Shown: piece after piece, positions 18,699 through 28,430 of the stretch
Layout of the letters: every line of letters begins with the position of its first letter
Position numbering within the stretch: position 1 is the first letter of the stretch
From: Treponema sp.
GTDB taxonomy: Bacteria > Spirochaetota > Spirochaetia > Treponematales > Treponemataceae
Reading direction: 5' to 3'
Assembly (NCBI GenBank): GCA_016290335.1
Contig: JAEETM010000011.1
Coordinates: forward strand, 1-61,193
Length of the DNA stretch: 61,193 nucleotides
Position numbers and translations under genes: made by a program
Notes under the pieces: model-generated
Database searches by the model: none
The model's input: the letters and a program-made list of their open reading frames with translations, nothing else
What the model was told of the DNA's origin: nothing

Positions 18699-19916
18699 AT
18701 GTATACAAAAAGCGAAGTTTTAGATTTTGTAGAGGAAGAGGATGTTAAGTTTATCCGACTTGCTTTCTTTGATATAACCGGTAAACAGAAAAATATTTCT
18801 ATCATGCCCGGAGAATTGAATCGTGCCTTTGAAGATGGAATCCCTTTTGATGCTTCTGCCGTATTTGGTTTTGAAAATCCTGAAAAATCAGATTTAATTC
18901 TTTTCCCGGATCCTTCTACTCTTGCAATAATTCCATGGAGACCGGCAACAGGTAAGGTTGTCCGAATGTTCTGCAATATTTTAAATCCGGATGGAACACC
19001 ATATCAGAAGGACAGCCGCACAATTTTACAGAATGCGTGCCAGCGCCTTAAAGAAGAATGCGGAATAGAAATGATGGTTGGAACCGAAGTTGAGTTCTAT
19101 CTTTTCAAGCTTGATGAAAAAGGCGAACCTACAAATGAAACCTTTGACCGTGCCGGCTATATGGATATTGCTCCTGAAGACCACGGTGAAAACATCAGAC
19201 GTGAAATCTGTTTTACACTTGAACAGATGGGCATTATGCCGGAAGCAAGTCACCACGAAGAAGGTCCGGGCCAGAATGAAATTGACTTCCACTATTCCGA
19301 TGCACTTACCGCAGCAGATAATGTTGCAACCTTCAAATGGATTGTAAATACAAAAGCTGCAAGCAACGGTTTGTATGCTGACTTTTCTCCAAAACCAATT
19401 GCCTGCAAGCCGGGCAACGGTATGCACATTAACATTTCGTACCGCAGCATAAAAAAAGGTGCAGCTGCTTCTAATCCTGATGATTCACAGGAGCTCCTGC
19501 CATATATTCTTGGCGGTATTCTTAAGCATATAGAAGAAATTACATATTTCTTAAATCCTGCAGAAAACTCCTACAACAGACTTGGAGCAAGCAAGGCACC
19601 GGAATACATTTCCTGGGGAAATCACAACCGCTCGGCACTGATTCGTGTTCCTTCAAATAAAGATGGAAAACGTCTTGAGCTGCGTTCACCGGATCCTCTC
19701 TGTAATCCATACATTGCGCTTACACTTATAATTCATGCTGCAATCGAAGGAATTAAAAACAAGATTGAACCGCCTGCTCCAATTGAAGCAAACCTGTTCG
19801 ATGAAGAAGTTGCAAAGCAGTTTACACTTACAACTCTTCCAAAATCACTCAGTGGGGCCCGAAAGCTTGCTGAACAAAGTGAGTTTGTAAAATCTGTTTT
19901 AGGAGCAGTGCTATAA
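18699..19916 (+). CDS. glnA: Glutamine synthetase type I (short form)
   Basis: A 405-residue type I glutamine synthetase. It has the N-terminal beta-grasp (VKFIRLAFFDITGKQKN), the metal-binding EVEFYLF, the GPGQNEIDFHYSDA segment, GNGMHINIS, and NRLGASKAPEY/SALIRVP near the active site. It is shorter than the ~440-470 residue enterobacterial type and lacks an obvious adenylylation loop Tyr segment, so control is more likely transcriptional. A GAGG site precedes the ATG by 5 nt. The next gene, 3 nt on, encodes the ANTAR regulator; glnA-ANTAR pairs are also known in clostridia. Confidence 0.95.
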   Translation: MYTKSEVLDFVEEEDVKFIRLAFFDITGKQKNISIMPGELNRAFEDGIPFDASAVFGFENPEKSDLILFPDPSTLAIIPWRPATGKVVRMFCNILNPDGTPYQKDSRTILQNACQRLKEECGIEMMVGTEVEFYLFKLDEKGEPTNETFDRAGYMDIAPEDHGENIRREICFTLEQMGIMPEASHHEEGPGQNEIDFHYSDALTAADNVATFKWIVNTKAASNGLYADFSPKPIACKPGNGMHINISYRSIKKGAAASNPDDSQELLPYILGGILKHIEEITYFLNPAENSYNRLGASKAPEYISWGNHNRSALIRVPSNKDGKRLELRSPDPLCNPYIALTLIIHAAIEGIKNKIEPPAPIEANLFDEEVAKQFTLTTLPKSLSGARKLAEQSEFVKSVLGAVL

Positions 19917-19919
19917 TAA

Positions 19920-20486
19920 ATGGAAGCAGACAGTCACAGCATTTTGCTGGTTTCTCGCGACAGTAAAATAATTTCTCAAATGTCGGTATTTCTTGTACCA
20001 CCGTTGTTCGAGTTAACTACAACAAGTGACTTTAACGAAGCACGCCGTCTTGCAGCAGAAAGAACCTTCAATATAATCATTGCAGATTCAGGTGATGGCT
20101 TTGATACAGACTTTGCGATTAATGTTGCAGATTCTTATTCAACCGTGCTGCTCTTAGTTCCAAACGAACATTTTGACGAAATCTCTTACAGGGTAGAAGG
20201 TTATGGTATCCTTACAATTACAAAACCTTTTGAGCCCTTCTATTTTTACAACATGATAAAGATTGCAATTGCAGTTCAGTACAAGGTGCAGATTCTTTCC
20301 AGCCAGACAACAAAGCTTAAAGTTAAGATGGAAGAAATCAAGCTTGTAAACCGCGCTAAAATGCTTTTAATTTCAAACCTTAATATGAGTGAATCAGAGG
20401 CCCATCACTATCTTGAAAAAGAAGCAATGGACCGCGGATTAAAGCGAACAGCAGTTGCCGAAGAAATCTTAAAAACTTACGGATAA
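19920..20486 (+). CDS. ANTAR-domain RNA-binding antitermination regulator
   Basis: A 188-residue protein. Residues 1 to about 120 are a receiver-like domain with a candidate phosphoacceptor Asp (IIIADSG, near 56) and the conserved Lys (ITKPFEP, near 102), though the acidic pair near the start is not typical. A coiled-coil linker follows, then an ANTAR domain at about 128-184 with the key alanines and aromatic spacing (NRAKMLLISNLNMSESEAH, then AMDRGLK and VAEEIL). ANTAR proteins bind six-base-loop hairpins in nascent RNA and stop terminators from forming. This is the only such protein seen in the window, while seven transcription units carry candidate targets. The start is 3 nt after the glnA stop. 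The signal (phosphate, or contact with glutamine synthetase or PII) is unknown. Confidence 0.92.
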   Translation: MEADSHSILLVSRDSKIISQMSVFLVPPLFELTTTSDFNEARRLAAERTFNIIIADSGDGFDTDFAINVADSYSTVLLLVPNEHFDEISYRVEGYGILTITKPFEPFYFYNMIKIAIAVQYKVQILSSQTTKLKVKMEEIKLVNRAKMLLISNLNMSESEAHHYLEKEAMDRGLKRTAVAEEILKTYG

Positions 20487-21926
20487 TTAAACAGGATATT
20501 CACCGCAGAAGCAGCCTTTACAGAATCCGCAGGAAGCTTTATCTCCACACATTTCAAGAGCCTCAAGCATTCCTTCAAGAGAAATAAAAGCAAGTGAATC
20601 TGCTCCAATTTCTTTGCGGATTTCTTCAAGTTCATGCGTACTTGATATTAATTCTCCCTTACTTGGTGTATCTATTCCTAAATGACATGGGAACTTAACC
20701 GGTGGCGAGCTTACACGGAAATGAACTTCCTTTGCTCCTGCCCTTCTTAAAATCTGAACAAGGCGACGGCTTGTAGTTCCACGGACGATTGAATCATCAA
20801 TTACAACAACACGTTTATTGCGTAAATCATTTGCTATTGCGTTGAGCTTTACAAAAACCATTGCTTCGCGTTCCGCCTGAGTTGGTGCAATAAATGTTCG
20901 TCCAATATATTTATTTTTTACGATTCCCGTTACATAAGGAATACCGCTTGCGCGTGCATAACCTATTGCCGCTCCAATGCCACTGTCTGGCACTCCAATT
21001 ACAACGTCAGCTGCAATCTTACTTTCGCGGGCTAAAACCTCACCCATTCTGTAGCGTGCTTCCTGAACCGGGATTCCATCAATTTCGCTGTCCGGGCGTG
21101 CAAAATAAACATACTCAAAAATGCAGGTCTGTTTTTTTATTTCCGCATAGCTTACAGAACGAAGTCCGTCTTTATCTATAAAAACAATTTCACCTGGAGC
21201 AATATCACGGATAATTGTTCCGTTAACAGCATCGATTGCACAGGATTCAGAAGCTAAAATATAGCCGTTATTTATTTTTCCTATACAAAGTGGTCTGATT
21301 CCATTCGGGTCACGAATTGCAATAAGGCTGTTCTGAGTCATAATGCAAAGTGCAAAGGAACCTTTTATCTGACGGGCGGTTTCAACTATTGCTTCTTCAA
21401 AAAGCTTTTTGTTTTCCGCATAATTCTCATTCAAGCTGTGACCGGGCTTTCCACCCTTTTCTATAAACTCACGGACAATCAGTTTTAAAATAACTTCACT
21501 ATCGCTTGAAGAACTGAACGTACTGCCTGAATCTTCCAGTAGAGAACGAAGCTCTGTATGATTTACAAGCTGCCCGTTATGAGCAAGTGCAATTGAACCA
21601 AACTTATAAGTGTTTAAAAACGGCTGGGCATTTTCGATTGTTCTACCGCCGGCAGTTGCATAACGCACATGACCAACTGCAATACTTCCTTTGAGCTGTT
21701 CCAGATGTTCTTTTTTAAAAACATCGCTTACAAGACCCATGCCTTTATGCAGGTTTATTTTTCCGTCAGTGTTTCCATCAGCGGCTTTAAGGGTTGTATC
21801 GCTTACTGCAATGCCTGCACTTTCCTGGCCGCGATGCTGTAAGGCAACAAGTCCATAATAAGTTAAAGTTGCAGCATTATCTGCACCGTAAATACCGACA
21901 ACGCCACATTCATCACGAAAGCCCAT
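20487..21926 (-). CDS. purF: Amidophosphoribosyltransferase
   Basis: A 479-residue enzyme that starts purine synthesis by making phosphoribosylamine from PRPP and glutamine. The class II glutaminase Cys is residue 7 (MGFRDECGVVG), so a short propeptide must be removed, as in Bacillus-type PurF. The phosphoribosyltransferase motif VVVIDDSIVRGTT lies near 365. The C-terminus has a cysteine cluster (ASCGFCKGCFCGEY) of the kind that holds the [4Fe-4S] centre in that subgroup. It is the last gene of the gltB-gltD-purF unit, 3 nt after gltD, and converges with the ANTAR gene with no gap. Confidence 0.96.
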   Translation of the reverse strand: MGFRDECGVVGIYGADNAATLTYYGLVALQHRGQESAGIAVSDTTLKAADGNTDGKINLHKGMGLVSDVFKKEHLEQLKGSIAVGHVRYATAGGRTIENAQPFLNTYKFGSIALAHNGQLVNHTELRSLLEDSGSTFSSSSDSEVILKLIVREFIEKGGKPGHSLNENYAENKKLFEEAIVETARQIKGSFALCIMTQNSLIAIRDPNGIRPLCIGKINNGYILASESCAIDAVNGTIIRDIAPGEIVFIDKDGLRSVSYAEIKKQTCIFEYVYFARPDSEIDGIPVQEARYRMGEVLARESKIAADVVIGVPDSGIGAAIGYARASGIPYVTGIVKNKYIGRTFIAPTQAEREAMVFVKLNAIANDLRNKRVVVIDDSIVRGTTSRRLVQILRRAGAKEVHFRVSSPPVKFPCHLGIDTPSKGELISSTHELEEIRKEIGADSLAFISLEGMLEALEMCGDKASCGFCKGCFCGEYPV

Positions 21927-21929
21927 TTT

Positions 21930-23495
21930 TTACTTTGCTCCATTCAATAAAAATGAATCAATCTGTCTGGCACATTCACGACCTTCTGTAATTGCCCATA
22001 CAACAAGTGACTGTCCGCGATGCATATCTCCGGCTGTAAATACTTTTGGAACGCTTGTAGCATAACCGTTCGGGCTTGCACTTTCAGGGGTTTCATTACC
22101 AATGGAAGAAACTGTTCCGCGAGGACCAAGTTCTGTACCGAAAGCCTGTGCTGTATATTCTTCGCAGCCAACAAAACCGGCGGCAACTAAAAGTAAGTCA
22201 CATGGAATTGTTTTTTCAGTTCCTTCACGTTCAACAAGCTGACGTTTTCCGTCTATCATTTTGAACTCAACCTCTACTGTCCGGACAGCAGTCAGATGTC
22301 CATTTTCGCTGAATACTTCTTTAACAGTTGTTTCATAAACACGTGGATCGTGGCCAAACTTGGCAATACTTTCTTCTGCACCGTAATCAACCTTTAAGGT
22401 TTTAGGCCACTGCGGCCACGGATTATTTGCGGCACGTTCAATAGGAGGACAAGGCATCATTTCTATCTGAGTAACACTTGAAGCACCAAGGCGAATTGCA
22501 GAACCGCAGCAGTCGTTTCCTGTGTCACCGCCACCAACAATCACTACATTTTTACCGGCAACTTCAATCCCGTATTTTTCAACAAGGCTTGCGGCAATCT
22601 GTTCGTTAGTTGTAACTACACCGATTTTTTCCAGAGCTTCGTTAGTCTGAACTACACACTTTGTTACAGCTTTAAGAAAATCAACGGCAAACATAACTTC
22701 TTTAAGTCCATCTATTCCTTTTGCTGTAAGTGCCCTGGCTTTTTTTGCACCGCAACATAAAGCAATTGCATCATAATCAGAAAGAAGCTTATCAGCAGCA
22801 ACTCCATGTCCAACATCAGCATTAAAAATAAACTCAACGCCTTCTGCTTTCATAAGATCTACACGTCGCTCTATGATTTTTTTGTCGAGCTTCATGTTAG
22901 GAATACCATACATCAAAAGTCCGCCGGCTTTATCTTCACGTTCAAAGACTGTAACACTATGTCCGCGGCGATTAAGCCAGTCTGCAACAGCAAGTCCGCT
23001 TGGACCGGAACCTACAACAGCAACTTTTTTACCGCTGCGGTGTGCAGGAATCTGAGGCTTCATATAACCGGTTTCAAATGCTTTTTCTATTATATAAAGC
23101 TCGTTATCGTGAACTGTTACAGCGCCTTCGCCGACAACAGGGCTTCCACAGTTGCAGGCTTTTTCACAGAGAGCCGGACACACACGACCGGTGAACTCAG
23201 GGAAGCTTGAAGTTTTCAAAAGTCTCCAGGCTGCCATATCAAACTGACCGTTATAAAGTGCATCGTTCCATTCAGGAATATAATTGTGGAGCGGGCAGCC
23301 GGTAACCATTCCGGCAAGCTTGATTGCACTCTGACACATTGGAACACCGCAGTTCATACAACGCGCTGCCTGTTCACGACGGGCGGCTTCATCAAGCTTT
23401 GGATGAAACTCCTTAAAGTTTTTTATTCGTTCCAGCGGCGGAACATTTCCATTTTCAATTCGACTATATTTCATAAATCCTGTTGGCTGACCCAT
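21930..23495 (-). CDS. gltD: Glutamate synthase small subunit
   Basis: A 521-residue flavoprotein that passes electrons from NADPH to GltB. The N-terminal cysteine motif (AARCMNCGVPMCQ, then CPLHNYIP and GRVCPALCEKAC) holds two Fe-S clusters. An FAD-binding GSGPSGLAVA lies near 160 and an NADPH-binding VGGGDTGNDC near 310; a final FAD motif is FTAGDMHRGQSLVVWAI. AGGAGG lies 8 nt before the ATG. It is 27 nt after gltB and 3 nt before purF. Confidence 0.97.
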   Translation of the reverse strand: MGQPTGFMKYSRIENGNVPPLERIKNFKEFHPKLDEAARREQAARCMNCGVPMCQSAIKLAGMVTGCPLHNYIPEWNDALYNGQFDMAAWRLLKTSSFPEFTGRVCPALCEKACNCGSPVVGEGAVTVHDNELYIIEKAFETGYMKPQIPAHRSGKKVAVVGSGPSGLAVADWLNRRGHSVTVFEREDKAGGLLMYGIPNMKLDKKIIERRVDLMKAEGVEFIFNADVGHGVAADKLLSDYDAIALCCGAKKARALTAKGIDGLKEVMFAVDFLKAVTKCVVQTNEALEKIGVVTTNEQIAASLVEKYGIEVAGKNVVIVGGGDTGNDCCGSAIRLGASSVTQIEMMPCPPIERAANNPWPQWPKTLKVDYGAEESIAKFGHDPRVYETTVKEVFSENGHLTAVRTVEVEFKMIDGKRQLVEREGTEKTIPCDLLLVAAGFVGCEEYTAQAFGTELGPRGTVSSIGNETPESASPNGYATSVPKVFTAGDMHRGQSLVVWAITEGRECARQIDSFLLNGAK

Positions 23496-23522
23496 TTTGT
23501 GCGCCTCCTGAGTTTCTTTTTT

Positions 23523-26500
23523 TTATGCACTGCATTTCTTAAAAGCAGCAAGCACGGCTTCATCGTGTTCTATACCAGCTTTTTCCTGAGCCGCTATTTC
23601 TGTTTTAATTTTTAGATAATCGTTCGGGATTATTTTTTTGAAGCAGGTTTTATAGTAGTCCCAATCCGTTAGTATTGCCTTACCACGTTCGCTGCCAGTT
23701 TCTGCCACATGCTGTTCAATAAGTGAATGGAGAGTTGCTTCATCTGTTGTATCCTGTAATGTTGTTACTTCATCATCAAGAGCATACATTTTTACAAGCT
23801 CGTGGTTCATACGTTTATACAAATCATGATTTTCATCAAGAACATAGGCAATACCACCGCTCATACCGGCACACAGGTTTTTGCCTGTTCCACCAAGAAT
23901 TACAGCAGTTCCACCAGTCATATATTCAAGACCATGGTCACCGCAGCCTTCGGCTACAACTGTTGCACCGGAGTTTCGTACACAGAAGCGTTCACCGGCA
24001 ACACCGTTTATAAAGGCAGTTCCGCTTGTTGCACCAAACAAGGCAACATTTCCAACGATTATATTACTGTCGGCTTTTCCTTCAAAGCTTGCCGGTTTTT
24101 TAATAACAAGCTTTCCTCCGCTCAAGCCCTTTCCAAATGCATCGTTTGCATCGCCGGTAAGACGTAAAGTAAGACCGCGTGGAATAAAGGCACCAAAGCT
24201 CTGACCTGCACCACCTGTGAAGTTTACAGTATAAGAATCGTCAGCTAATGTGTTGCCGTATTTCTTCTGGATTTCACTTCCAAGAATTGTTCCAACAGTT
24301 CGGTCTGTTGATTGAATACCAATTGCAGCACCGGGGGCGATACGGGGGTGTCCCCCGTTAGAAGGGGTAGGTTGCAACGTAGTGCAACCGAGGGATTTTT
24401 TATCGTTCAAACCAGAAAAAATAGTCCACTGGACTGTTTTTTCTGGTTTGTTCGAGTCTATAATTTCCCCTCCTAAAACTTCTGGAATCAGAGTTCTTAA
24501 ATCGATTGTCTTTTCCAGCTTAAAGTCAAACAGAGAGCGGTCTTTCTTCCACTCACTATCTTCTGCAACACCTGCAAGAACTCTGCTCATATCTACAAGA
24601 CCGGCCCGTTTAAATCCCTGCTTATCTTTGAGCTTGAGTAAATCTGTTCTACCACACATTTCTTCTACGCTATGAACACCAAGCTTTGCCATTATTTCGC
24701 GCATTTCCTGTGCAATAAACTTCATAAAGTTTTCTACATATTCAGGCTTTCCAGGGAACTTAGCACGAAGCTTTTCGTTTTGTGTTGCAACTCCAAAAGG
24801 ACAGGTGTCGAGCTGGCAGACACGCATCATTGAACAGCCCATTGAAATAAGAGGAGCTGTAGCAAATCCAAACTCTTCTGCACCGAGCAAAGCTGCAATT
24901 GCAACATCACGGCCGCTCATAAGCTTTCCATCTGTTTCAAGAACAACACGACCACGCAAGCCGTTCTGAATCAAAGTCTGGTGAGTCTCAGCTAACCCGA
25001 GCTCCCAAGGTAAGCCCGCATGATGAATTGAACTTATAGGAGCTGCACCAGTTCCGCCATCGTGACCTGAAATCAAAATTACCTGAGCACCGGCTTTTGC
25101 AACACCGGCAGCAATTGTACCAACGCCTGCTTCACTTACAAGCTTTACACTTATTCGTGCAGCACGGTTTGCATTTTTCAAATCGTAGATAAGCTGAGCA
25201 AGATCTTCAATTGAATAAATATCGTGATGAGGTGGAGGTGAAATCAAAGCAACACCAGGAGTTGCATAACGTGTTTTTGCAATCCATGGATAAACCTTTT
25301 TACCTGGCAGGTGTCCGCCTTCACCTGGCTTTGCACCCTGAGCCATTTTAATCTGAATCTCGTTTGCACTGAGAAGATATTCTTCCGTTACACCAAAACG
25401 TCCACTTGCAACCTGTTTGATTGCACTGTTATATTCTGTTCCAAGTCGTTCAGGTTTTTCTCCACCTTCTCCACTGTTTGATTTTCCGTGAAGATGATTC
25501 ATTGCGGCAGCCATACATTTGTGGGCTTCTTCGCTGATTGAACCATAAGACATGGCACCTGTTTTAAAACGCTGAACAATAGATTCAACACTTTCGACCT
25601 GCTCAATCGGGATTCCGCCGTCTTTAGCAAAATCAAAATCAAGCATTGCTCGTAAAGTGTGTGGATGCTCGTTAGAATCAACTAACGCGGTGTATTCCTT
25701 AAAGCGGGCATAATCACCATTACGGGTTGCTTCCTGAAGTGCAACAATTGTTTCTGGATTATAAAGATGACTTTCTGCCTGAGGTCCGCGACGGAACTTA
25801 TGTTTTCCAAAAGAATCAAGATGTGTATTTACTGTAAGACCTGCAGGATCAAAGCCCTGGTCGTGATGATAGCGGACATCTTCTTCAATTTCTTTTAGTC
25901 CGATTCCACCAACACGGCTGACTGTATTTGTAAAATATTTTTCTGTAACATCGGCAGCAATTCCAACTGCTTCAAAAATCTGGGCACTCTGGTAAGACTG
26001 TATTGTGGAGATACCCATCTTTGCGGCAATTTTTACAATACCGTTTATTACAGCCTTATTGTAATCGTCAATTGCTGTGTGATAATCCTTATCCAGAAGC
26101 TTCTGGTCAATAAGTTCGGCAATTGCTTCGTGTGCAAGATATGGATTGATTGCACGGGCACCGTAACCAAGACACATTGCAGCCTGATGAACATCGCGGA
26201 CTTCTGCAGTTTCAAGAATGATAGAAACAGCGGTACGTTTTTTTGTTCTGATTAAATGCTGTTCGACGGCACTAACAGCAAGAATTGCAGGAATGGCAGC
26301 GTGAGTTTTGTCTACACCGCGGTCGCTTAGGATGATGATGTTGTAGCCTTCAGTATAAGCTGCATCAATTTGTGCAAAGAGATTATCAATTGCTGCTTCC
26401 AGATTTGTTTCAAATAAAATGCTGATTGTTTTTGCTTTTAATCCGGGCTGATTGAGTGCGGCAATTTTTATAAGGTCTGTTCCTGTTAAGATTGGATTAT

Positions 26501-28193
26501 TGATTTCGAGAACGCGGCAGTTTTTAGCAGCCGGTTCAAGAAGGTTTCCATCCTTACCAACATAAACAGTTGTGTCTGTAACAATTTTTTCGCGCAGGCT
26601 GTCAATCGGAGGATTTGTAACCTGAGCAAAAAGCTGTTTGAAATAACTGAAAAGGCTTGGATGCTTTTCGCTCATTACGGCAAGAGGAGTATCAACACCC
26701 ATACTTGCGGTTGGCTCTACACCATTGCGTGCCATTGGAAGAATCATTTCATTTACATCTTCGTAATTCCAGCCAAAAGCACGGTACATAATGTCGCGTT
26801 CATCCTGTGTAAATACAGGGATTTTTTTATTCGGAATCTTAAGGTCTGCAAGATGAATAAGATTCATATCAAGCCATTCGCCATAAGGATAAGCGGCGGC
26901 ATACTGAGCTTTACATTCTTCATCTGAAATTATTTTTTTCTGAACTGTATCAACAAGTAAAATGCGGCCAGGCTGCAGACGGGATTTTATTTTTATATTT
27001 TCTTCAGGAATATCAAGAACTCCAACTTCGGAGCTGAGAATGAGCATGTTATCTTTTGTGATGTAGTAGCGGCTTGGTCTGAGTCCGTTTCGATCGAGTG
27101 TTGCACCAAGAAGGTCACCATCACTGAAAAGAATTGCAGCTGGTCCGTCCCAGCTTTCCATCATAGTTGCCCAGTAATGATAGAAATCTTTTTTATTCTG
27201 AGCCATGTTGCTGTCATGCTTCCACGGTTCAGGAATACACATCATAACTGCGAGTGGAAGAGGAACTCCGTTCATCAAAAGGAACTCAAGCGTATTATCG
27301 AGCATTGCTGAATCAGAACCGGTTGTATCAACTGCAGGAAGAACCTTCTGCATCTGTTCTTTGTTAAGTTTGGTAGAACTAACAGTTTCTTCACGGGCAA
27401 GCATACGGTCAACGTTTCCTCGGATTGTATTGATTTCGCCGTTATGTGCAATAAAGCGGTTTGGATGGGCACGCTGCCAGCTAGGCTGAGTATTTGTAGA
27501 AAAGCGTGAATGAACAATTGCAAGACTTGAAACATATTCATCAGACTGTAAATCGCTGTAGAAGGTACGGAGCTCGTGAACAAGGAACATTCCTTTGTAA
27601 ACTATTGTACGGCTGCTCAAAGAACAGACATAAGTTTTTGCACTGTGTGTATTGCAGGCTTTTTCGAACTCTCGTCGTAATACATATAACTTTCTGTCAA
27701 AGTCCAGTCCTTTTTCGCAGGCTGCCGGACGTTCAATAAAACACTGCCAGATTTGAGGCATACAATCACGTGCTTTTTTACCAAGAACATCGGCATTTAC
27801 AGGAACCTTACGCCAGCCAAGAAGCTTAAGTTTTTCTGAATCACAACATTTCTCAAATCGTGCTTTTTCTGCTTCATAAGACACTGCAGGGAAGAAAAAC
27901 ATTCCTATACCATAATCACGCTCATCACCAAGCTTTTTACAAACCTCACCTTTAGAACTTACAATCTCACCACGCGCAGCTGCTCCCTTAAAAAAATCGT
28001 GGCTTATTTGAATCAGAATACCAACGCCATCACCTGTTTCACCGCTTGCATCTTTTCCTGCACGGTGTTCAAGTTTTTCTACTATGCTCAAAGCGTTATC
28101 AACAATTTTGTGAGTTTTCGTTCCGTCAATATTTACAACCGCACCGATACCGCAATTGTCATGTTCAAAGCCTGGCTCATACAATGTTTTCAT
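23523..28193 (-). CDS. gltB: Glutamate synthase large subunit
   Basis: A 1556-residue enzyme that makes two glutamates from glutamine and 2-oxoglutarate. The nucleophile Cys is residue 14 (FEHDNCGIGA) after a short propeptide. Next come the class II glutaminase domain (to about 420), the central domain, the FMN/Fe-S synthase domain (GEGGEKPERLG; SMGCSMMRVCQLDTCPFGVATQ) and the C-terminal beta-helix (NFTGGAGQSFGAF). GGAG lies 6 nt before the ATG at 28193; 20 upstream codons are leader. An odd stretch near residues 1250-1290, just before STDRTVGT, is encoded by three palindromes (24341-24450) and looks like in-frame inserted repeat sequence. The leader carries two ANTAR-type modules. Confidence 0.97.
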   Translation of the reverse strand: MKTLYEPGFEHDNCGIGAVVNIDGTKTHKIVDNALSIVEKLEHRAGKDASGETGDGVGILIQISHDFFKGAAARGEIVSSKGEVCKKLGDERDYGIGMFFFPAVSYEAEKARFEKCCDSEKLKLLGWRKVPVNADVLGKKARDCMPQIWQCFIERPAACEKGLDFDRKLYVLRREFEKACNTHSAKTYVCSLSSRTIVYKGMFLVHELRTFYSDLQSDEYVSSLAIVHSRFSTNTQPSWQRAHPNRFIAHNGEINTIRGNVDRMLAREETVSSTKLNKEQMQKVLPAVDTTGSDSAMLDNTLEFLLMNGVPLPLAVMMCIPEPWKHDSNMAQNKKDFYHYWATMMESWDGPAAILFSDGDLLGATLDRNGLRPSRYYITKDNMLILSSEVGVLDIPEENIKIKSRLQPGRILLVDTVQKKIISDEECKAQYAAAYPYGEWLDMNLIHLADLKIPNKKIPVFTQDERDIMYRAFGWNYEDVNEMILPMARNGVEPTASMGVDTPLAVMSEKHPSLFSYFKQLFAQVTNPPIDSLREKIVTDTTVYVGKDGNLLEPAAKNCRVLEINNPILTGTDLIKIAALNQPGLKAKTISILFETNLEAAIDNLFAQIDAAYTEGYNIIILSDRGVDKTHAAIPAILAVSAVEQHLIRTKKRTAVSIILETAEVRDVHQAAMCLGYGARAINPYLAHEAIAELIDQKLLDKDYHTAIDDYNKAVINGIVKIAAKMGISTIQSYQSAQIFEAVGIAADVTEKYFTNTVSRVGGIGLKEIEEDVRYHHDQGFDPAGLTVNTHLDSFGKHKFRRGPQAESHLYNPETIVALQEATRNGDYARFKEYTALVDSNEHPHTLRAMLDFDFAKDGGIPIEQVESVESIVQRFKTGAMSYGSISEEAHKCMAAAMNHLHGKSNSGEGGEKPERLGTEYNSAIKQVASGRFGVTEEYLLSANEIQIKMAQGAKPGEGGHLPGKKVYPWIAKTRYATPGVALISPPPHHDIYSIEDLAQLIYDLKNANRAARISVKLVSEAGVGTIAAGVAKAGAQVILISGHDGGTGAAPISSIHHAGLPWELGLAETHQTLIQNGLRGRVVLETDGKLMSGRDVAIAALLGAEEFGFATAPLISMGCSMMRVCQLDTCPFGVATQNEKLRAKFPGKPEYVENFMKFIAQEMREIMAKLGVHSVEEMCGRTDLLKLKDKQGFKRAGLVDMSRVLAGVAEDSEWKKDRSLFDFKLEKTIDLRTLIPEVLGGEIIDSNKPEKTVQWTIFSGLNDKKSLGCTTLQPTPSNGGHPRIAPGAAIGIQSTDRTVGTILGSEIQKKYGNTLADDSYTVNFTGGAGQSFGAFIPRGLTLRLTGDANDAFGKGLSGGKLVIKKPASFEGKADSNIIVGNVALFGATSGTAFINGVAGERFCVRNSGATVVAEGCGDHGLEYMTGGTAVILGGTGKNLCAGMSGGIAYVLDENHDLYKRMNHELVKMYALDDEVTTLQDTTDEATLHSLIEQHVAETGSERGKAILTDWDYYKTCFKKIIPNDYLKIKTEIAAQEKAGIEHDEAVLAAFKKCSA
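24341..24450. repeat. Composite palindromic insertion inside gltB
   Basis: Three palindromes lie in a row within the coding region: ACGGGGG/CCCCCGT (24342-24358), GGTTGCA/TGCAACC with a 6-nt loop (24370-24389), and a 43-nt near-perfect palindrome with 21-nt arms that match at 20 positions (24408-24450). The reading frame stays open through all of it. The encoded stretch is rich in Gly, Pro, Ser and Thr, unlike the conserved flanks. Confidence 0.75.
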
Positions 28194-28203
28194 GTTCAGC
28201 TCC

Positions 28204-28266
28204 AAAAAAAGCAAAGAAACCGCGCACACAGAAAAACAGCGAACTGCATGCACGGCCCCTTTGCCG
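28204..28266 (-). promoter_or_regulatory. Second ANTAR-type hairpin/terminator module of gltB
   Basis: Hairpin CGGC-AAAGGG-GCCG (28253-28266; loop A1, G4) overlaps a terminator of about 21 bp including several G-T pairs (outer arms GCAAAG 28259-28264 and CTTTGC 28211-28216 on this strand), followed by seven T (28204-28210). The gltB ribosome site follows at once. Confidence 0.72.
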
Positions 28267-28286
28267 AATTTGAGAAATTTAAAAAC

Positions 28287-28382
28287 AAAAAGGTCGTAGA
28301 CATAATTTCGTTAACTGAAACTATATCTACGACCTCTTTGCCGTATTTAATTAATAGTACAAAAATTAAGTGGAACTGTCAA
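28287..28382 (-). promoter_or_regulatory. gltB promoter and first ANTAR-type hairpin/terminator module
   Basis: TTGACA (28377-28382) and TACTAT (28354-28359) are 17 nt apart. The hairpin ACGGC-AAAGAG-GTCGT (28329-28344) follows after 9 nt and is identical to the one before asnB. It overlaps a terminator whose arms AGGTCGTAGA and TCTACGACCT are perfect, with further pairing inside and five T after (28287-28291). Confidence 0.8.
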
Positions 28383-28430
28383 TAGTAACAACAATAACGT
28401 AACAAAAATCAATTATATAACTTATTCACA

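Noticed and set aside
24341..24450. Frameshift or pseudogene in gltB at the palindromes
   Set aside because: The frame stays open and conserved sequence resumes in the same frame on both sides.
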